Origin: Actinomycetota bacterium
GTDB taxonomy: Bacteria > Actinomycetota > JAHEXW01
Direction of reading: 5' to 3'
Assembly: GCA_025355855.1 (NCBI GenBank)
Contig: JANXYU010000014.1
Location: 1 to 40,871, forward strand
DNA: 40,871 nt
Shown here: positions 17,582-25,588 of the stretch, piece by piece
Layout: each line of letters begins with the position of its first letter
Position numbering within the stretch: position 1 is the stretch's first letter
The notes under the pieces: generated by a model
Told to the model about the DNA's origin: nothing
Seen by the model: the letters and a program-made list of their open reading frames with translations, nothing else
The model's database searches: none
Translations under genes and position numbers: made by a program

Positions 17582-17609
17582 TTGTTTTGCCCGCTGGCAG
17601 CGTTATAAT
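17582..17609 (+). promoter_or_regulatory. Predicted promoter for the rpiB-like/rpe-like operon
   Basis: TTGTTT at 17582-17587 and consensus TATAAT at 17604-17609 are 16 nt apart, directly after the repeat element; the rpiB-like GTG lies at 17642 after AAAGGGG. Confidence 0.5.
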
Positions 17610-17641
17610 GAGCTTGTCAATCCTGACCTAAAGGGGCCAAA

Positions 17642-18088
17642 GTGATTTATTTAGGCGCTGACCACGGGGGTTACGACCTCAAGGAAAAGATTAAGGATCA
17701 TCTTGCGGGCCTTAAGATCGCCGTATCCGACATGGGCGCTTTTGACGAGGAACCAAGTGATTATCCCGATTACGCTTTTGCGGTCGCCGAGAAAGTGCGC
17801 GACGGCGGCCCGGACGATTTCGGCATACTTATCTGCACCACGAGCATCGGGACCTGTGTCGCGGCCAATAAGATCAAGGGTGTCCGCGCCGCGGTCGGCT
17901 ACACAGAGCATGCTGTTGAGCAGGCTCGTGATCATGTGGACGCTAATGTCCTTTGCCTTGGTGCGGAGGAAATCGACCATGATGCGGCCATCAGGATGGT
18001 CGATATATTTCTCAACACTCATTTCTCCGGCGCCGAGCGGCACGTCAGGCGGCTAAGCAAGATTCAGCAGCGGGAGCAGGAGGAGTAG
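17642..18088 (+). CDS. rpiB: RpiB/LacAB-family sugar-phosphate isomerase, divergent active-site loop
   Basis: A 148-residue protein of the RpiB/LacAB family, which interconverts ribose 5-phosphate and ribulose 5-phosphate (or related aldose/ketose phosphates). It has the correct length, the N-terminal GADHGG, Cys65 and His98, the conserved catalytic positions. The loop after Cys65 reads TTSIGTCVAANK where the usual form is GTGxGxSIAANK, and HVDAN replaces HNDxN at 98-102. These changes lie around the phosphate- and substrate-binding loop and suggest an altered substrate. The GTG start follows AAAGGGG. Its TAG is directly followed by the TTG of the rpe-like gene, so both are co-expressed. The symbol is by family only. 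Confidence 0.82.
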   Translation: MIYLGADHGGYDLKEKIKDHLAGLKIAVSDMGAFDEEPSDYPDYAFAVAEKVRDGGPDDFGILICTTSIGTCVAANKIKGVRAAVGYTEHAVEQARDHVDANVLCLGAEEIDHDAAIRMVDIFLNTHFSGAERHVRRLSKIQQREQEE

Positions 18089-18757
18089 TTGCGAGTCACG
18101 CCCGCTGTTCTCGCCAATGACCTTGCGACCTTCGGTCAATTGATCGAAGTCTCGGAGACTTTCACCGACTACGTTCAGATCGACATCATGGACGGTGTTT
18201 TTGTCCCCTCAACGGGTATCGGGGTCGCCGACCTGGCAGGCGTAAAGACACTTCTTAAGAGCGAAGCTCATCTGATGGTCGCCCGGCCGGAGGAATGGCT
18301 GGAAGCTGTAGCCAATTTCGGTAGCGAAGAGGTGATATTTCACTACGAGGCGGTCGCCGATCCGGTAGGCACAATTGCGTTGTTACGAGATACTGCTTTC
18401 CGAGCTGGTTTGGCGATCAATCCTGATACTCCTGTATCCGAATTCTTGTCTCTCGCCGACTCGCTGGACACCGTTATGTTCATGGCGGTTCATCCTGGTT
18501 TCTACGGCGCGCCTTTCATACCGGCCGTACTGGACAAAATCAAAGACTTGCGCGCCAAACGGCCATTTTTAAATATCGGGATCGACGGCGGGATGAATAT
18601 GAAAACGGCCGGCCTGGCTAGGGACGCCGGTGTAGACTTCGTTTGTGTCGGCAGCGCTATCTTTAAGGCGCCCGATCCGGCGCAAGCGTATTGCCAGCTA
18701 AAGGACAGTTTGAACCGATCGGCTACAAACCCAGTAAACGTTCGGGATTGCGACTAA
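18089..18757 (+). CDS. Ribulose-phosphate 3-epimerase-like TIM-barrel protein
   Basis: A 222-residue protein with the Rpe layout: an IDIMDG strand (residues 31-36), EAHLM (His61), NPDTP, a PGF loop and IGIDGG near 165-170. The start is the TTG at 18089, immediately after the rpiB-like stop and preceded by AGGAGGAG. Several Rpe residues are altered: Gln30 replaces the His metal ligand of HxDxMDG, PAVLAND replaces PSxLSAD, and HPGF replaces NPGF, so the metal site lacks one standard ligand. It may act on another phosphosugar or be inactive as an epimerase. It forms a coupled pair with the rpiB-like gene. Its end overlaps the convergent amidohydrolase by 35 nt. Confidence 0.82.
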   Translation: MRVTPAVLANDLATFGQLIEVSETFTDYVQIDIMDGVFVPSTGIGVADLAGVKTLLKSEAHLMVARPEEWLEAVANFGSEEVIFHYEAVADPVGTIALLRDTAFRAGLAINPDTPVSEFLSLADSLDTVMFMAVHPGFYGAPFIPAVLDKIKDLRAKRPFLNIGIDGGMNMKTAGLARDAGVDFVCVGSAIFKAPDPAQAYCQLKDSLNRSATNPVNVRDCD

Positions 18758-19502
18758 GAATCGCGTCAGCGTCCGCCCCAAGGATCATTTCAACAGCGGC
18801 CCGGTCGGCGGCATGATCACCGAACGGATAATCGGACCCAAACACAACCCGATCAGCTCCGATCTTGTTGATTAAAGCCGCGAACTGCTCGTCAGGAACA
18901 TTCCCGGGTACATGAGCGGTGTCATACCAGACGTTACCGTAGCCCAAAAGCAGGTCGAGGCGGTCCCAGGTACGGAATCCGCCAAGGTGAGAGAGAACGA
19001 TCGTCAAGTCCGGGAATGCCTTAAGAACCGGAACGAAATGCTCCGGTTGGCTATATTCGCCCCGGAAACCACTCTCCTCGTCCCCAGCGTGAAAAACGAC
19101 GATCAGCCCAAGATCGGCAGCCTTGCGGTAAATCGGCAACCAGCGTGGATCATTAGGAAAAACTCGCTGCGCGTTCGGCTGTATCTTTAGGCCCCTTAGT
19201 CCTAAACCGGGAAAGCGGTCCAGTTCGGCCGCATCGTTATCCGGATGGATACCGCCGAAAGGGATTATCTTATCGGATTCCTTGGCCAGGTTGGCGTACC
19301 AATCGTTAAGCTTTATATGGTCGGGTTTGGTCGCGATGGGCAGTACGACGGCCTTGTCGAAGCCGCCTCTGTCCAGGGATTCAGTCAGCGCGGCCAGCGT
19401 CGCGTCATGGACCCGCATGACACCGTAGAAGTTTTCGATGCCGGAGATGACCTTGTCGGCCACGGCGTCCTGATAGATGTGGGCATGCATATCGATAATC
19501 AT
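18723..19502 (-). CDS. Amidohydrolase family protein (COG2159-like TIM barrel)
   Basis: A 259-residue metal-dependent hydrolase of the amidohydrolase superfamily. The N-terminal HxH reads DMHAHIY, later metal or catalytic positions are in VFHAGDE, VLSHLGG and FGSDYPF, in the family's strand order. The length is typical of the small COG2159 members, which include decarboxylases and hydrolases acting on carboxylated or aromatic compounds. No signal peptide. Substrate is not predictable. It is convergent with the rpe-like gene, the 3' ends overlapping by 35 nt, and is separated by 65 nt from tRNA-Ala on the opposite strand. Confidence 0.85.
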   Translation of the reverse strand: MIIDMHAHIYQDAVADKVISGIENFYGVMRVHDATLAALTESLDRGGFDKAVVLPIATKPDHIKLNDWYANLAKESDKIIPFGGIHPDNDAAELDRFPGLGLRGLKIQPNAQRVFPNDPRWLPIYRKAADLGLIVVFHAGDEESGFRGEYSQPEHFVPVLKAFPDLTIVLSHLGGFRTWDRLDLLLGYGNVWYDTAHVPGNVPDEQFAALINKIGADRVVFGSDYPFGDHAADRAAVEMILGADADAILSRNPERLLGL

Positions 19503-19548
19503 GGGGTTATCATAGCAGTTCGCGTGAGACCGTCGTAACGGATTGATT

Positions 19549-19557
19549 TGCTATAAT
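19549..19557 (+). promoter_or_regulatory. Extended -10 element of tRNA-Ala
   Basis: TGC-TATAAT ends 10 nt before the first tRNA base. No convincing -35 box. Confidence 0.5.
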
Positions 19558-19567
19558 TGACGTTCAC

Positions 19568-19642
19568 GGGGGTGTAGCTCAGCGGGAGAGCGCTGCCTTT
19601 GCAAGGCAGATGTCGGGGGTTCGATTCCCCCCACCTCCACCA
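19568..19642 (+). tRNA. tRNA-Ala (anticodon TGC)
   Basis: A full cloverleaf with a 7-bp acceptor stem, D arm GCTC/GAGC, an anticodon stem CTGCC/GGCAG with loop TTTGCAA, and a T arm of five G:C pairs closing TTCGATT. The acceptor stem contains G3:U70, the alanine identity pair. The 3' CCA is encoded at 19640-19642. Confidence 0.97.
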
Positions 19643-19744
19643 CCGCTCGGTTTCGTCTTCTTGCTCCCGTCGGCTGCCGCTGATGTTTTCACGTCATTCC
19701 CTGCACCGTCCAAGCGTAGCCAAGGTCCTTGAAGGCCAAGTCGC

Positions 19745-20422
19745 TTAGTGCAGCAGACCCTGAAGTCCACCCAGGATGATGTTCAGACCGAAGTCGAAAT
19801 CGGCGTCCGCGTCGTAACCCGATTTCATCGCGTGTTCGACTACCAACTCTCTAAGGTAGGGATATTCGTCGGCCGGGATGGCTTGCAGAAAGGCTGCCGC
19901 AATTTCCTCCGACGCCAAATCATCGTCGGCCGAGAGGTTGAATTGTTGTCTGCCGAAGCCATAAATATAGCTATCAATCAGGGAAAAAGCGCGGACAGCC
20001 ATTTCGAATGAGAACCCGGCTCGCCGGAGCGTACCCAATACCCAGTCAAAATAGCGCAACCGCGCGGGCCCGCTTGTCTGCCGTGAGTCAATTAGACCGC
20101 TGGCCCAGGGGTGCCGCGCAAAGACTGCCCGGGCCGAGATTGCTCGCTGGCGCATTGCGTCCTGCCAATCGCCGGGATCAGATGGTAGGTCGATCTCACC
20201 TACGACAATGTCAACCATGCCATCCAAGAGGTCATCTTTGTTGGCTATGTGATTATATAGCGACATCGCCTCGACTCCCAGGTTTACACCGAGTCGGCGC
20301 ATCGTTAACAATTCAAGACCGCCCTCGTCGGCGAGGTTGACGGCGGCGCTCAGGATCCGCTCCTGGTTTAGGGGTAGCCGTGCACCTCGGGGCTGAACCG
20401 CTCGATTCGTAGCCTTTTTCAT
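19745..20422 (-). CDS. TetR-family transcriptional repressor
   Basis: A 225-residue regulator with an N-terminal helix-turn-helix (LLTMRRLGVNLGVEAMSLYNHI, about residues 35-60) and a helical ligand/dimer domain of the TetR_C type. I start at the ATG at 20422 because AAGGAGG precedes it; an in-frame TTG at 20437 has none. The divergent gap to the membrane gene holds two copies of a palindrome (operators at 20439-20475), so the protein probably represses that promoter and itself. The tetracycline-type C-terminal domain suggests induction by a small hydrophobic or drug-like molecule. The divergent target gene is broken. Confidence 0.9.
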   Translation of the reverse strand: MKKATNRAVQPRGARLPLNQERILSAAVNLADEGGLELLTMRRLGVNLGVEAMSLYNHIANKDDLLDGMVDIVVGEIDLPSDPGDWQDAMRQRAISARAVFARHPWASGLIDSRQTSGPARLRYFDWVLGTLRRAGFSFEMAVRAFSLIDSYIYGFGRQQFNLSADDDLASEEIAAAFLQAIPADEYPYLRELVVEHAMKSGYDADADFDFGLNIILGGLQGLLH

Positions 20423-20430
20423 AATCCTCC

Positions 20431-20460
20431 TTGACAAGACTTACACGGTAAGCATATCAT
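20431..20460 (+). promoter_or_regulatory. Consensus promoter of the broken membrane gene
   Basis: TTGACA at 20431-20436 and TATCAT at 20455-20460, 18 nt apart. The first operator fills the spacer and the second covers the start point, an arrangement for tight repression. Confidence 0.7.
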
Positions 20461-20475
20461 ACTTACAATGTAAGT
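20439..20475. promoter_or_regulatory. Two TetR-type operators
   Basis: ACTTACACGGTAAGC (20439-20453) and ACTTACAATGTAAGT (20461-20475) share the pattern ACTTACAnnGTAAGY. The second is a perfect palindrome around its central base. They are spaced 22 bp, about two helical turns, in the divergent intergenic region. Likely binding sites of the adjacent TetR protein. Confidence 0.75.
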
Positions 20476-20493
20476 AATATAAAGGAGGCAAAC

Positions 20494-21028
20494 ATGAATT
20501 CGTTTACCAGGACCCAAGCAAGGCAACAGAAGGCAGGTGGTTTGGCGGCCCTTTACTTGGCTGTGTCTTATATCGTGGCCATTCCGTACTTCGTCGTTTT
20601 CGTGAAATACCAGGAGATCGTCGATCCCGCAAAGAAGGTAGGCATGCTGGTCGCCCACAGTGGCAGTATGCGGTCAATGTACCTGGTCACATATGTCGTC
20701 TTCGGTGTTGTTCTGGCGGTATTGGCTCTGGCGTTAAGCGCTCGGTGGCGGGAAGGCGACCCGACGCTGGGTCAGACGGCGACAGTTGCCGGACTCATGT
20801 GGGCGGGCATGCTCGTCGCTAGCGGGATGATTTTCAACGCCGGCATGGCCTCAGTCGTTGAGCTTGCCAACGGCGCTTAACTGGCTTGGGATAGTCATTG
20901 GGACCACGGGCATACTTTCAGTCGTACCCATATTGAAGGACTTGGCGTACGGTTTCGGGTTGCTCCAGATTGTTTGGTTCGTTTGGCTTGGCGCAGTCAT
21001 GCTGCGGACAAAAGCCGACAGCGCTTAA
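20494..21028 (+). pseudogene. DUF4386-like membrane protein gene with internal deletion and frameshift
   Basis: The ATG at 20494 follows AAAGGAGG and opens a 128-codon frame ending in TAA at 20878-20880, with about three membrane helices. From 20873 another frame reads ALNWLGIVIG and continues WLGIVIGTTGILSVVPILKD-like sequence to a stop at 21026-21028, which looks like the C-terminus of the DUF4386 family. The natural reading joins the two halves at VELANG, but the usual middle part of the family (a few dozen residues) is missing and the frame changes there. The simplest explanation is an internal deletion not divisible by three. The C-terminal half is no longer translated from this start. 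Confidence 0.78.
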
Positions 21029-21042
21029 TGCCAAATATAGCC

Positions 21043-22869
21043 CTAAGGCGCTACCTTCAGGGTTACCACGGTGCCTTGATCGACCTTTGTGCCCGCCGGC
21101 ACGCTTTGGCTCCAGACAAAGCCTGAGACAATGCCTGGTTTTGCTTGTAATGCTACGTCAGGTGTCAAGCCTCGATCAGACAGCCACGTTTTGGCGGCGT
21201 CTCCGGTCATTCCCTCACCGGCAAAGTCGATCATGGTGACCGATTTTGGCCCTTTGCTAACGGTTATCGAAACAGTCGAACCCTTCTTTGCTTTGGCTCC
21301 TGCCGCTGGAGTCTGCTTGATGACGTGATCCTTAGTGATTGTATCGCTGAAGTCATCAAACCGGCCGACTTTGAAGCCGGCGTCTTCCAAGATGCTGGTT
21401 GCCGCGTCCACGGTATTATTTACGACGTCGGGAACGTCGACGCTCTCGATGCCTTTGCTAACCACGATGTCGACGCTGCCGCCTTTGGCCATCTTGGAGC
21501 CCGGTTTCGGTGATTGGCTGATGACTTGGCCTTCGGAGATGGTATCGCTGAAGCCTGGTGAGACGTTGCCTAGGGTAAGGCCCGCCTTCTTTAACAGAGC
21601 TTCGGCTTCACTTTGAGTTTTCCCGGTCATATCCGGCGCGTTGACTGTCTCCAAACCCTTGCTCATGACGACGTCGATGGTGTAGCCCTTCTTCGTCTTT
21701 TCACCGGCGGTCGGGGTTTGACTGACTACTCGGCCGGGGGCAACGTTATCGTTAAAGACCTCTCGCACGACCTTGAGTTTCAGACCGGCGGCGTCGGCGG
21801 CGCTTTGCGCTTGGCTGAGGGTCTTGCCCTTCAAATCTGGAACGACGATCGACGGGCGGTTTAAAAGTGTATAGGCCAACGCGATTCCTCCTAGAAGCAA
21901 CAGGAGGAGGCCCGCGATTATGGCGGCGATCAGTCCCTTTTTGGGTTTTCGCTCGGTACGCGGGGTCGGACGCGGCCTTTGGGCCGCCATTGTCCTGGTC
22001 ATATCGGAAGGATCGCCGGCGACAGGCACGGTGCCCATGATTTTGACGGGCAACCCTTCAATGACGCGTTTCAGATCGTCACGCAACGCCTCCGCGGAGC
22101 GGTAGCGGTCCGCGGGATTCTTAGCCATTGCTTTTAGGATTACTGCTTCCAGGCTTTCCGGCACAGCGGCGAACACCGCGCGCGGCGGCAGGGGTGTATC
22201 GTTGATGTGTTTCAAAGCGACCGCGACAGGATTCTCACCCCGGAAGGGGAGCTCGCCCGTGGCCATCTCGTAAATGACCACACCCAAGGAATAGATATCC
22301 GTGGTCGGGTCGATCACACTGCCCTGGGCTTGTTCGGGGGATATATAATGCGCCGTCCCCAAAATCGCGCCCGTGCGGGTCATGGTGGACGTCGAGCCGG
22401 CCCTGGCGATACCGAAATCGGTTACTTTAATCTCGCCGGTGTCGGTGATAATGACGTTCTGCGGTTTAATGTCCCGATGGATAATCTCATGTTGGTGGGC
22501 GAATTCCATCGCCTTGGCGATCTGCATGCCTATATGGACGACCTTCTCGGTCGACAAGGGCGCGTCTTTCTGAATTAGTTTCTTGAGCGTTACGCCCTTA
22601 ACGTATTCCATGACGATGAAGTAGACGCCGTCTTCCTGGCCGACATCGTAGATACTGACAATGTTAGGGTGATTGAGCTTGGCGGCCGCGCGGGCTTCGC
22701 GCCTGAAACGCTCGAGAAATCCCTCGTCGGTAGCGAATTGCTTGTGGAGTATCTTAAGCGCCACAATCCTTCTGAGCTCGAGATCCTCGGCCCGATACAC
22801 GTCGGCCATGCCGCCGCCGCCGATCTTCTCGATAACCCTATAGCGTTTATTGAATACCGCGTCGTTCAA
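21043..22869 (-). CDS. pknB: PASTA-domain Ser/Thr protein kinase (PknB type)
   Basis: About 608 residues. The kinase domain (1-265) has a glycine loop (IGGGGMADVY), the ATP lysine in VALKIL, HRDIKPQN and DFG, and a threonine-rich activation loop (STSTMTRTG) ending in GTAHYISPEQ. A membrane helix at about 325-350 is followed by four PASTA repeats to the C-terminus. PASTA kinases sense muropeptides or lipid II and control cell-wall growth. An in-frame ATG lies at 22881, but GGGAGG overlaps it and is well placed for the TTG at 22869, so I use the TTG. This gene ends the envelope-signalling operon, 38 nt after the PBP gene. Confidence 0.93.
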   Translation of the reverse strand: MNDAVFNKRYRVIEKIGGGGMADVYRAEDLELRRIVALKILHKQFATDEGFLERFRREARAAAKLNHPNIVSIYDVGQEDGVYFIVMEYVKGVTLKKLIQKDAPLSTEKVVHIGMQIAKAMEFAHQHEIIHRDIKPQNVIITDTGEIKVTDFGIARAGSTSTMTRTGAILGTAHYISPEQAQGSVIDPTTDIYSLGVVIYEMATGELPFRGENPVAVALKHINDTPLPPRAVFAAVPESLEAVILKAMAKNPADRYRSAEALRDDLKRVIEGLPVKIMGTVPVAGDPSDMTRTMAAQRPRPTPRTERKPKKGLIAAIIAGLLLLLLGGIALAYTLLNRPSIVVPDLKGKTLSQAQSAADAAGLKLKVVREVFNDNVAPGRVVSQTPTAGEKTKKGYTIDVVMSKGLETVNAPDMTGKTQSEAEALLKKAGLTLGNVSPGFSDTISEGQVISQSPKPGSKMAKGGSVDIVVSKGIESVDVPDVVNNTVDAATSILEDAGFKVGRFDDFSDTITKDHVIKQTPAAGAKAKKGSTVSITVSKGPKSVTMIDFAGEGMTGDAAKTWLSDRGLTPDVALQAKPGIVSGFVWSQSVPAGTKVDQGTVVTLKVAP

Positions 22870-22907
22870 AAATCCTCCCATCTGTCACGAGTAGTATATA
22901 CGCGGAG

Positions 22908-24308
22908 CTAGGGGCTTTTCAAAGCCTGTTTCAAGAGCGCCCGGACTATCGGTCCGGCCGACCCCGACCCCGTACCTCCATTTTCAACAATAACAGCAAT
23001 CGCAATCTGCGGATTATCCGCCGGAGCGAAAGCCACAAACCAACCGTGCGTTTGGCCGAGAATGCCTGTTTCGGCGGTGCCGGTTTTTGACGCCACTTTT
23101 ACGCCCGGAATATTGACGACGTCACCGAAGCCTTCTTGGGTCACGCCGACCATCATGTCGGTCAGGGTTGCCGCGGCTGTCGCCGAGATGGACTGTTCGC
23201 GTTGGCTGGAACCGGCGGTCCGAACTGTCGCACCCTTGGCATCCTTGATCAGGCTGACCACGTAGGGATTCATCGATACACCGTCATTGGCGATCGCCGC
23301 AGTCGCCAGGGCCATCTCGAAGGGATTGGTAACCGTCTTGGCTTGCCCGATGGCCGTCCAGGCGACATCGACTTCATCCATCGCGCTGGGGCGCTTAAGC
23401 CGGCTGGTCTTAACGGGAACATCAAAAGGGATAGCGGTATTAAAACCGAACTTGGAGGCATATTGGAATAAGCGGTTCGCGCCGAGTTTCAAACCGACCT
23501 GAGCGAAAACCGTGTTCACTGAAAACTCCAGTGCTTCCTTGAATGTGACCCGCCCGAATACCCGGTCGTTAAGATTCTTAACGGTCGTTCCCATGACCTC
23601 GAAAGAACCGGTATCGTCAAAGGTATCGGAGGGGCGATAGATGCCTTCCTCCAGCGCGGCCGCGGCCGTGATGATCTTAAATGTCGAGCCGGGCGCGTAG
23701 GCGCCCTCAGTCGCGCGATTAACCAAGGGTGCGTCGGCGTCGGCGCTGATGGTTGTCCAGGATGAATCGACCGCATTGGGATCAAAGCTCGGCGAGGAGG
23801 CCATCGCTAGCACGGCGCCCGTTTTGGGGTCCAGGGCGACCACCGCGCCTTTTTGTCCGGCCAGTCCGGCCTCGGCGACTCCCTGTAAGCGAGTATCCAA
23901 GGTTAATGTCAGACTGCCGCCGCGCTTCTCGGGCCGTTTAAACTTTCGCGCCAGGTCCGTGAGGAATCCGGCACTATCAGTACCTAGGAGGTAGTCGTCA
24001 TAGGTCTTCTCTAAGCCGCTATTGTGGTAGCGATAACTGGAGTAGCCAATTAGTTGGGCCGCCATGGCGCCCTGCGGGTACTGACGTTCGTAGTGATTAC
24101 CGATCTTGTGGCTGGTGGCCAAGACGACACCGTCCGCGCTGATTATTTGGCCTCGCTCCGTCGTCCGGGCGGTTTCAGCGGCCCGCGTATTGGCGGGGTT
24201 ACCGGCCAAGTCCTTCCCCTGGAAGACAACGATGTACGAGACGTTCAGGACGAGCAGAGTGAACATGCCGAGGAAGACGATAGTGATAACACGGATTTGT
24301 CGGTTCAT
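22908..24308 (-). CDS. pbpA: Class B penicillin-binding protein (PbpA-like)
   Basis: A 466-residue transpeptidase with one N-terminal membrane helix (about 6-28). The catalytic serine is in PGSTFK, the second motif is EFSVN and the third is KTGTAE. The size and order match actinobacterial PbpA, which acts with the SEDS protein encoded immediately upstream. The ATG overlaps the stop of that gene by 4 nt (ATGA), so the two are coupled. It lies between ftsW/rodA and the PASTA kinase, as in mycobacteria. No PASTA domain of its own. Confidence 0.93.
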   Translation of the reverse strand: MNRQIRVITIVFLGMFTLLVLNVSYIVVFQGKDLAGNPANTRAAETARTTERGQIISADGVVLATSHKIGNHYERQYPQGAMAAQLIGYSSYRYHNSGLEKTYDDYLLGTDSAGFLTDLARKFKRPEKRGGSLTLTLDTRLQGVAEAGLAGQKGAVVALDPKTGAVLAMASSPSFDPNAVDSSWTTISADADAPLVNRATEGAYAPGSTFKIITAAAALEEGIYRPSDTFDDTGSFEVMGTTVKNLNDRVFGRVTFKEALEFSVNTVFAQVGLKLGANRLFQYASKFGFNTAIPFDVPVKTSRLKRPSAMDEVDVAWTAIGQAKTVTNPFEMALATAAIANDGVSMNPYVVSLIKDAKGATVRTAGSSQREQSISATAAATLTDMMVGVTQEGFGDVVNIPGVKVASKTGTAETGILGQTHGWFVAFAPADNPQIAIAVIVENGGTGSGSAGPIVRALLKQALKSP

Positions 24309-25588
24309 TTTATCTCGCTCGCCTCCTCGATCGATTGATTTGAGATTATCAAGAGCAACCCTAACAGCAGGAAGTTGGACAAGATGGAACTGCCGCCGTA
24401 GCTCATAAAGGGAAGCGTTATGCCAGTTAGAGGGACCAGCCGGGTGACGCCTCCTATGATGACAAAGGTTTGGATGGCGAAGACCGCAGTCAAGCCAACC
24501 GCCAATAGCTTCCCGAAGTCGTCAGCCGTCTTGTTGGCGATGTTCAGACCGCGGCCTACGAACGCTAGGTAAAGTGTGATAATCGCAATGACACCGACCA
24601 ATCCGATTTCCTCTCCGAACGCGCTGAAGATGAAATCCGTCGTGACAACAGGGATAAGTGTCGGATAGCCGCGACCCAAACCAGCCCCCCAGATACCGCC
24701 GCTGCCCAGAGCGAATAAGGATTGTACCAACTGGTAGCTCTTGCCCGCAGGGTCGGACCAGGGATTAAGCCAAATCTGGATACGTGTCGCGACGTGACTG
24801 AAGACACGCGCCGCAAATGTGGCGCCGGCGACAAACAAGACGCTGCCGATGGCGACATACAACCCCCGGTTGGTCGCGACATATAACATGACCAGGAAAA
24901 GGCCGAAGAACAGCAGGCTGGCCCCAATATCTTTCTGGATAACCAAAAGACCCAGGGAGACAAGCCAAAACAGCAACATTGGACCGAGATGTTTCGGGTC
25001 GGGAACACTGACGCTGCCGATTTTACGGGTGAAAACGCTCAGTAGTTCGCGCTTCTCACCCAGATACGCGGCGAAAAAAATGACGATCAAGATCTTAGCG
25101 ATCTCGGAGGGTTGAAAACTGAACGGGCCGAGGTTCCACCAAAGATTAGGTTCCAAAAAGCCTGCTCCGAGGCGTATCGTTGAAAACAAAAGAACCAAAC
25201 CGGTCAGCCCGAGCAGATACTTATAGTTAGCTAAAGCACGGTAGTTTTTAAAGCGAGCGACCAGCCCGATCAAGATGAAGTTACCGACCGCGATCCAGGC
25301 AAGCTGGCGCCACGCCAAAGTGAGGTCAAGACGGTAGATCATAGTTAGGCTCAAGCCGGTCAATAGAGCCGCGAGCGGCAGAAGAAGCGGATCGGCATGC
25401 GGCGCGAAGAAGCGCAAGGCAAAATGAGACGCGATGTATAGAAGCGCGTAAATGAGCGCCGCGCCGGCGACTATCGGGAGGCTCAACCGCGGGGCGGAGA
25501 CTTGTGTTGCCACTAAGGCCGCGCCGGCGAGAACAATCGCGCCGGCGAGCAGTTTCAGTTCCCTGTTGCGACGCGGTGATTTAAGCAC
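24305..25588 (-). CDS. rodA: SEDS-family peptidoglycan polymerase (RodA/FtsW)
   Basis: A 427-residue protein with about ten membrane helices. SEDS signatures include FQPSEIAKI, the extracytoplasmic NPWSDPAGKSYQLVQS with the conserved Asp expected for glycosyltransfer, GIWGAGLGRG and TDFIFSAFGEEIGLVG. It polymerises glycan strands from lipid II together with the class B PBP downstream. The start is the GTG at 25588 after GGAGG, overlapping the end of the phosphatase gene; a longer in-frame extension upstream (to 25648) lies wholly within that gene and is rejected. The family name is certain; the choice of rodA over ftsW rests on operon order. Confidence 0.93.
   Translation of the reverse strand: MLKSPRRNRELKLLAGAIVLAGAALVATQVSAPRLSLPIVAGAALIYALLYIASHFALRFFAPHADPLLLPLAALLTGLSLTMIYRLDLTLAWRQLAWIAVGNFILIGLVARFKNYRALANYKYLLGLTGLVLLFSTIRLGAGFLEPNLWWNLGPFSFQPSEIAKILIVIFFAAYLGEKRELLSVFTRKIGSVSVPDPKHLGPMLLFWLVSLGLLVIQKDIGASLLFFGLFLVMLYVATNRGLYVAIGSVLFVAGATFAARVFSHVATRIQIWLNPWSDPAGKSYQLVQSLFALGSGGIWGAGLGRGYPTLIPVVTTDFIFSAFGEEIGLVGVIAIITLYLAFVGRGLNIANKTADDFGKLLAVGLTAVFAIQTFVIIGGVTRLVPLTGITLPFMSYGGSSILSNFLLLGLLLIISNQSIEEASEIK

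Noticed and set aside
20874-20880. Stop-codon readthrough or recoding in the DUF4386-like gene
   Set aside because: The downstream match is in another frame and the family's middle is missing, so an internal deletion explains it better.
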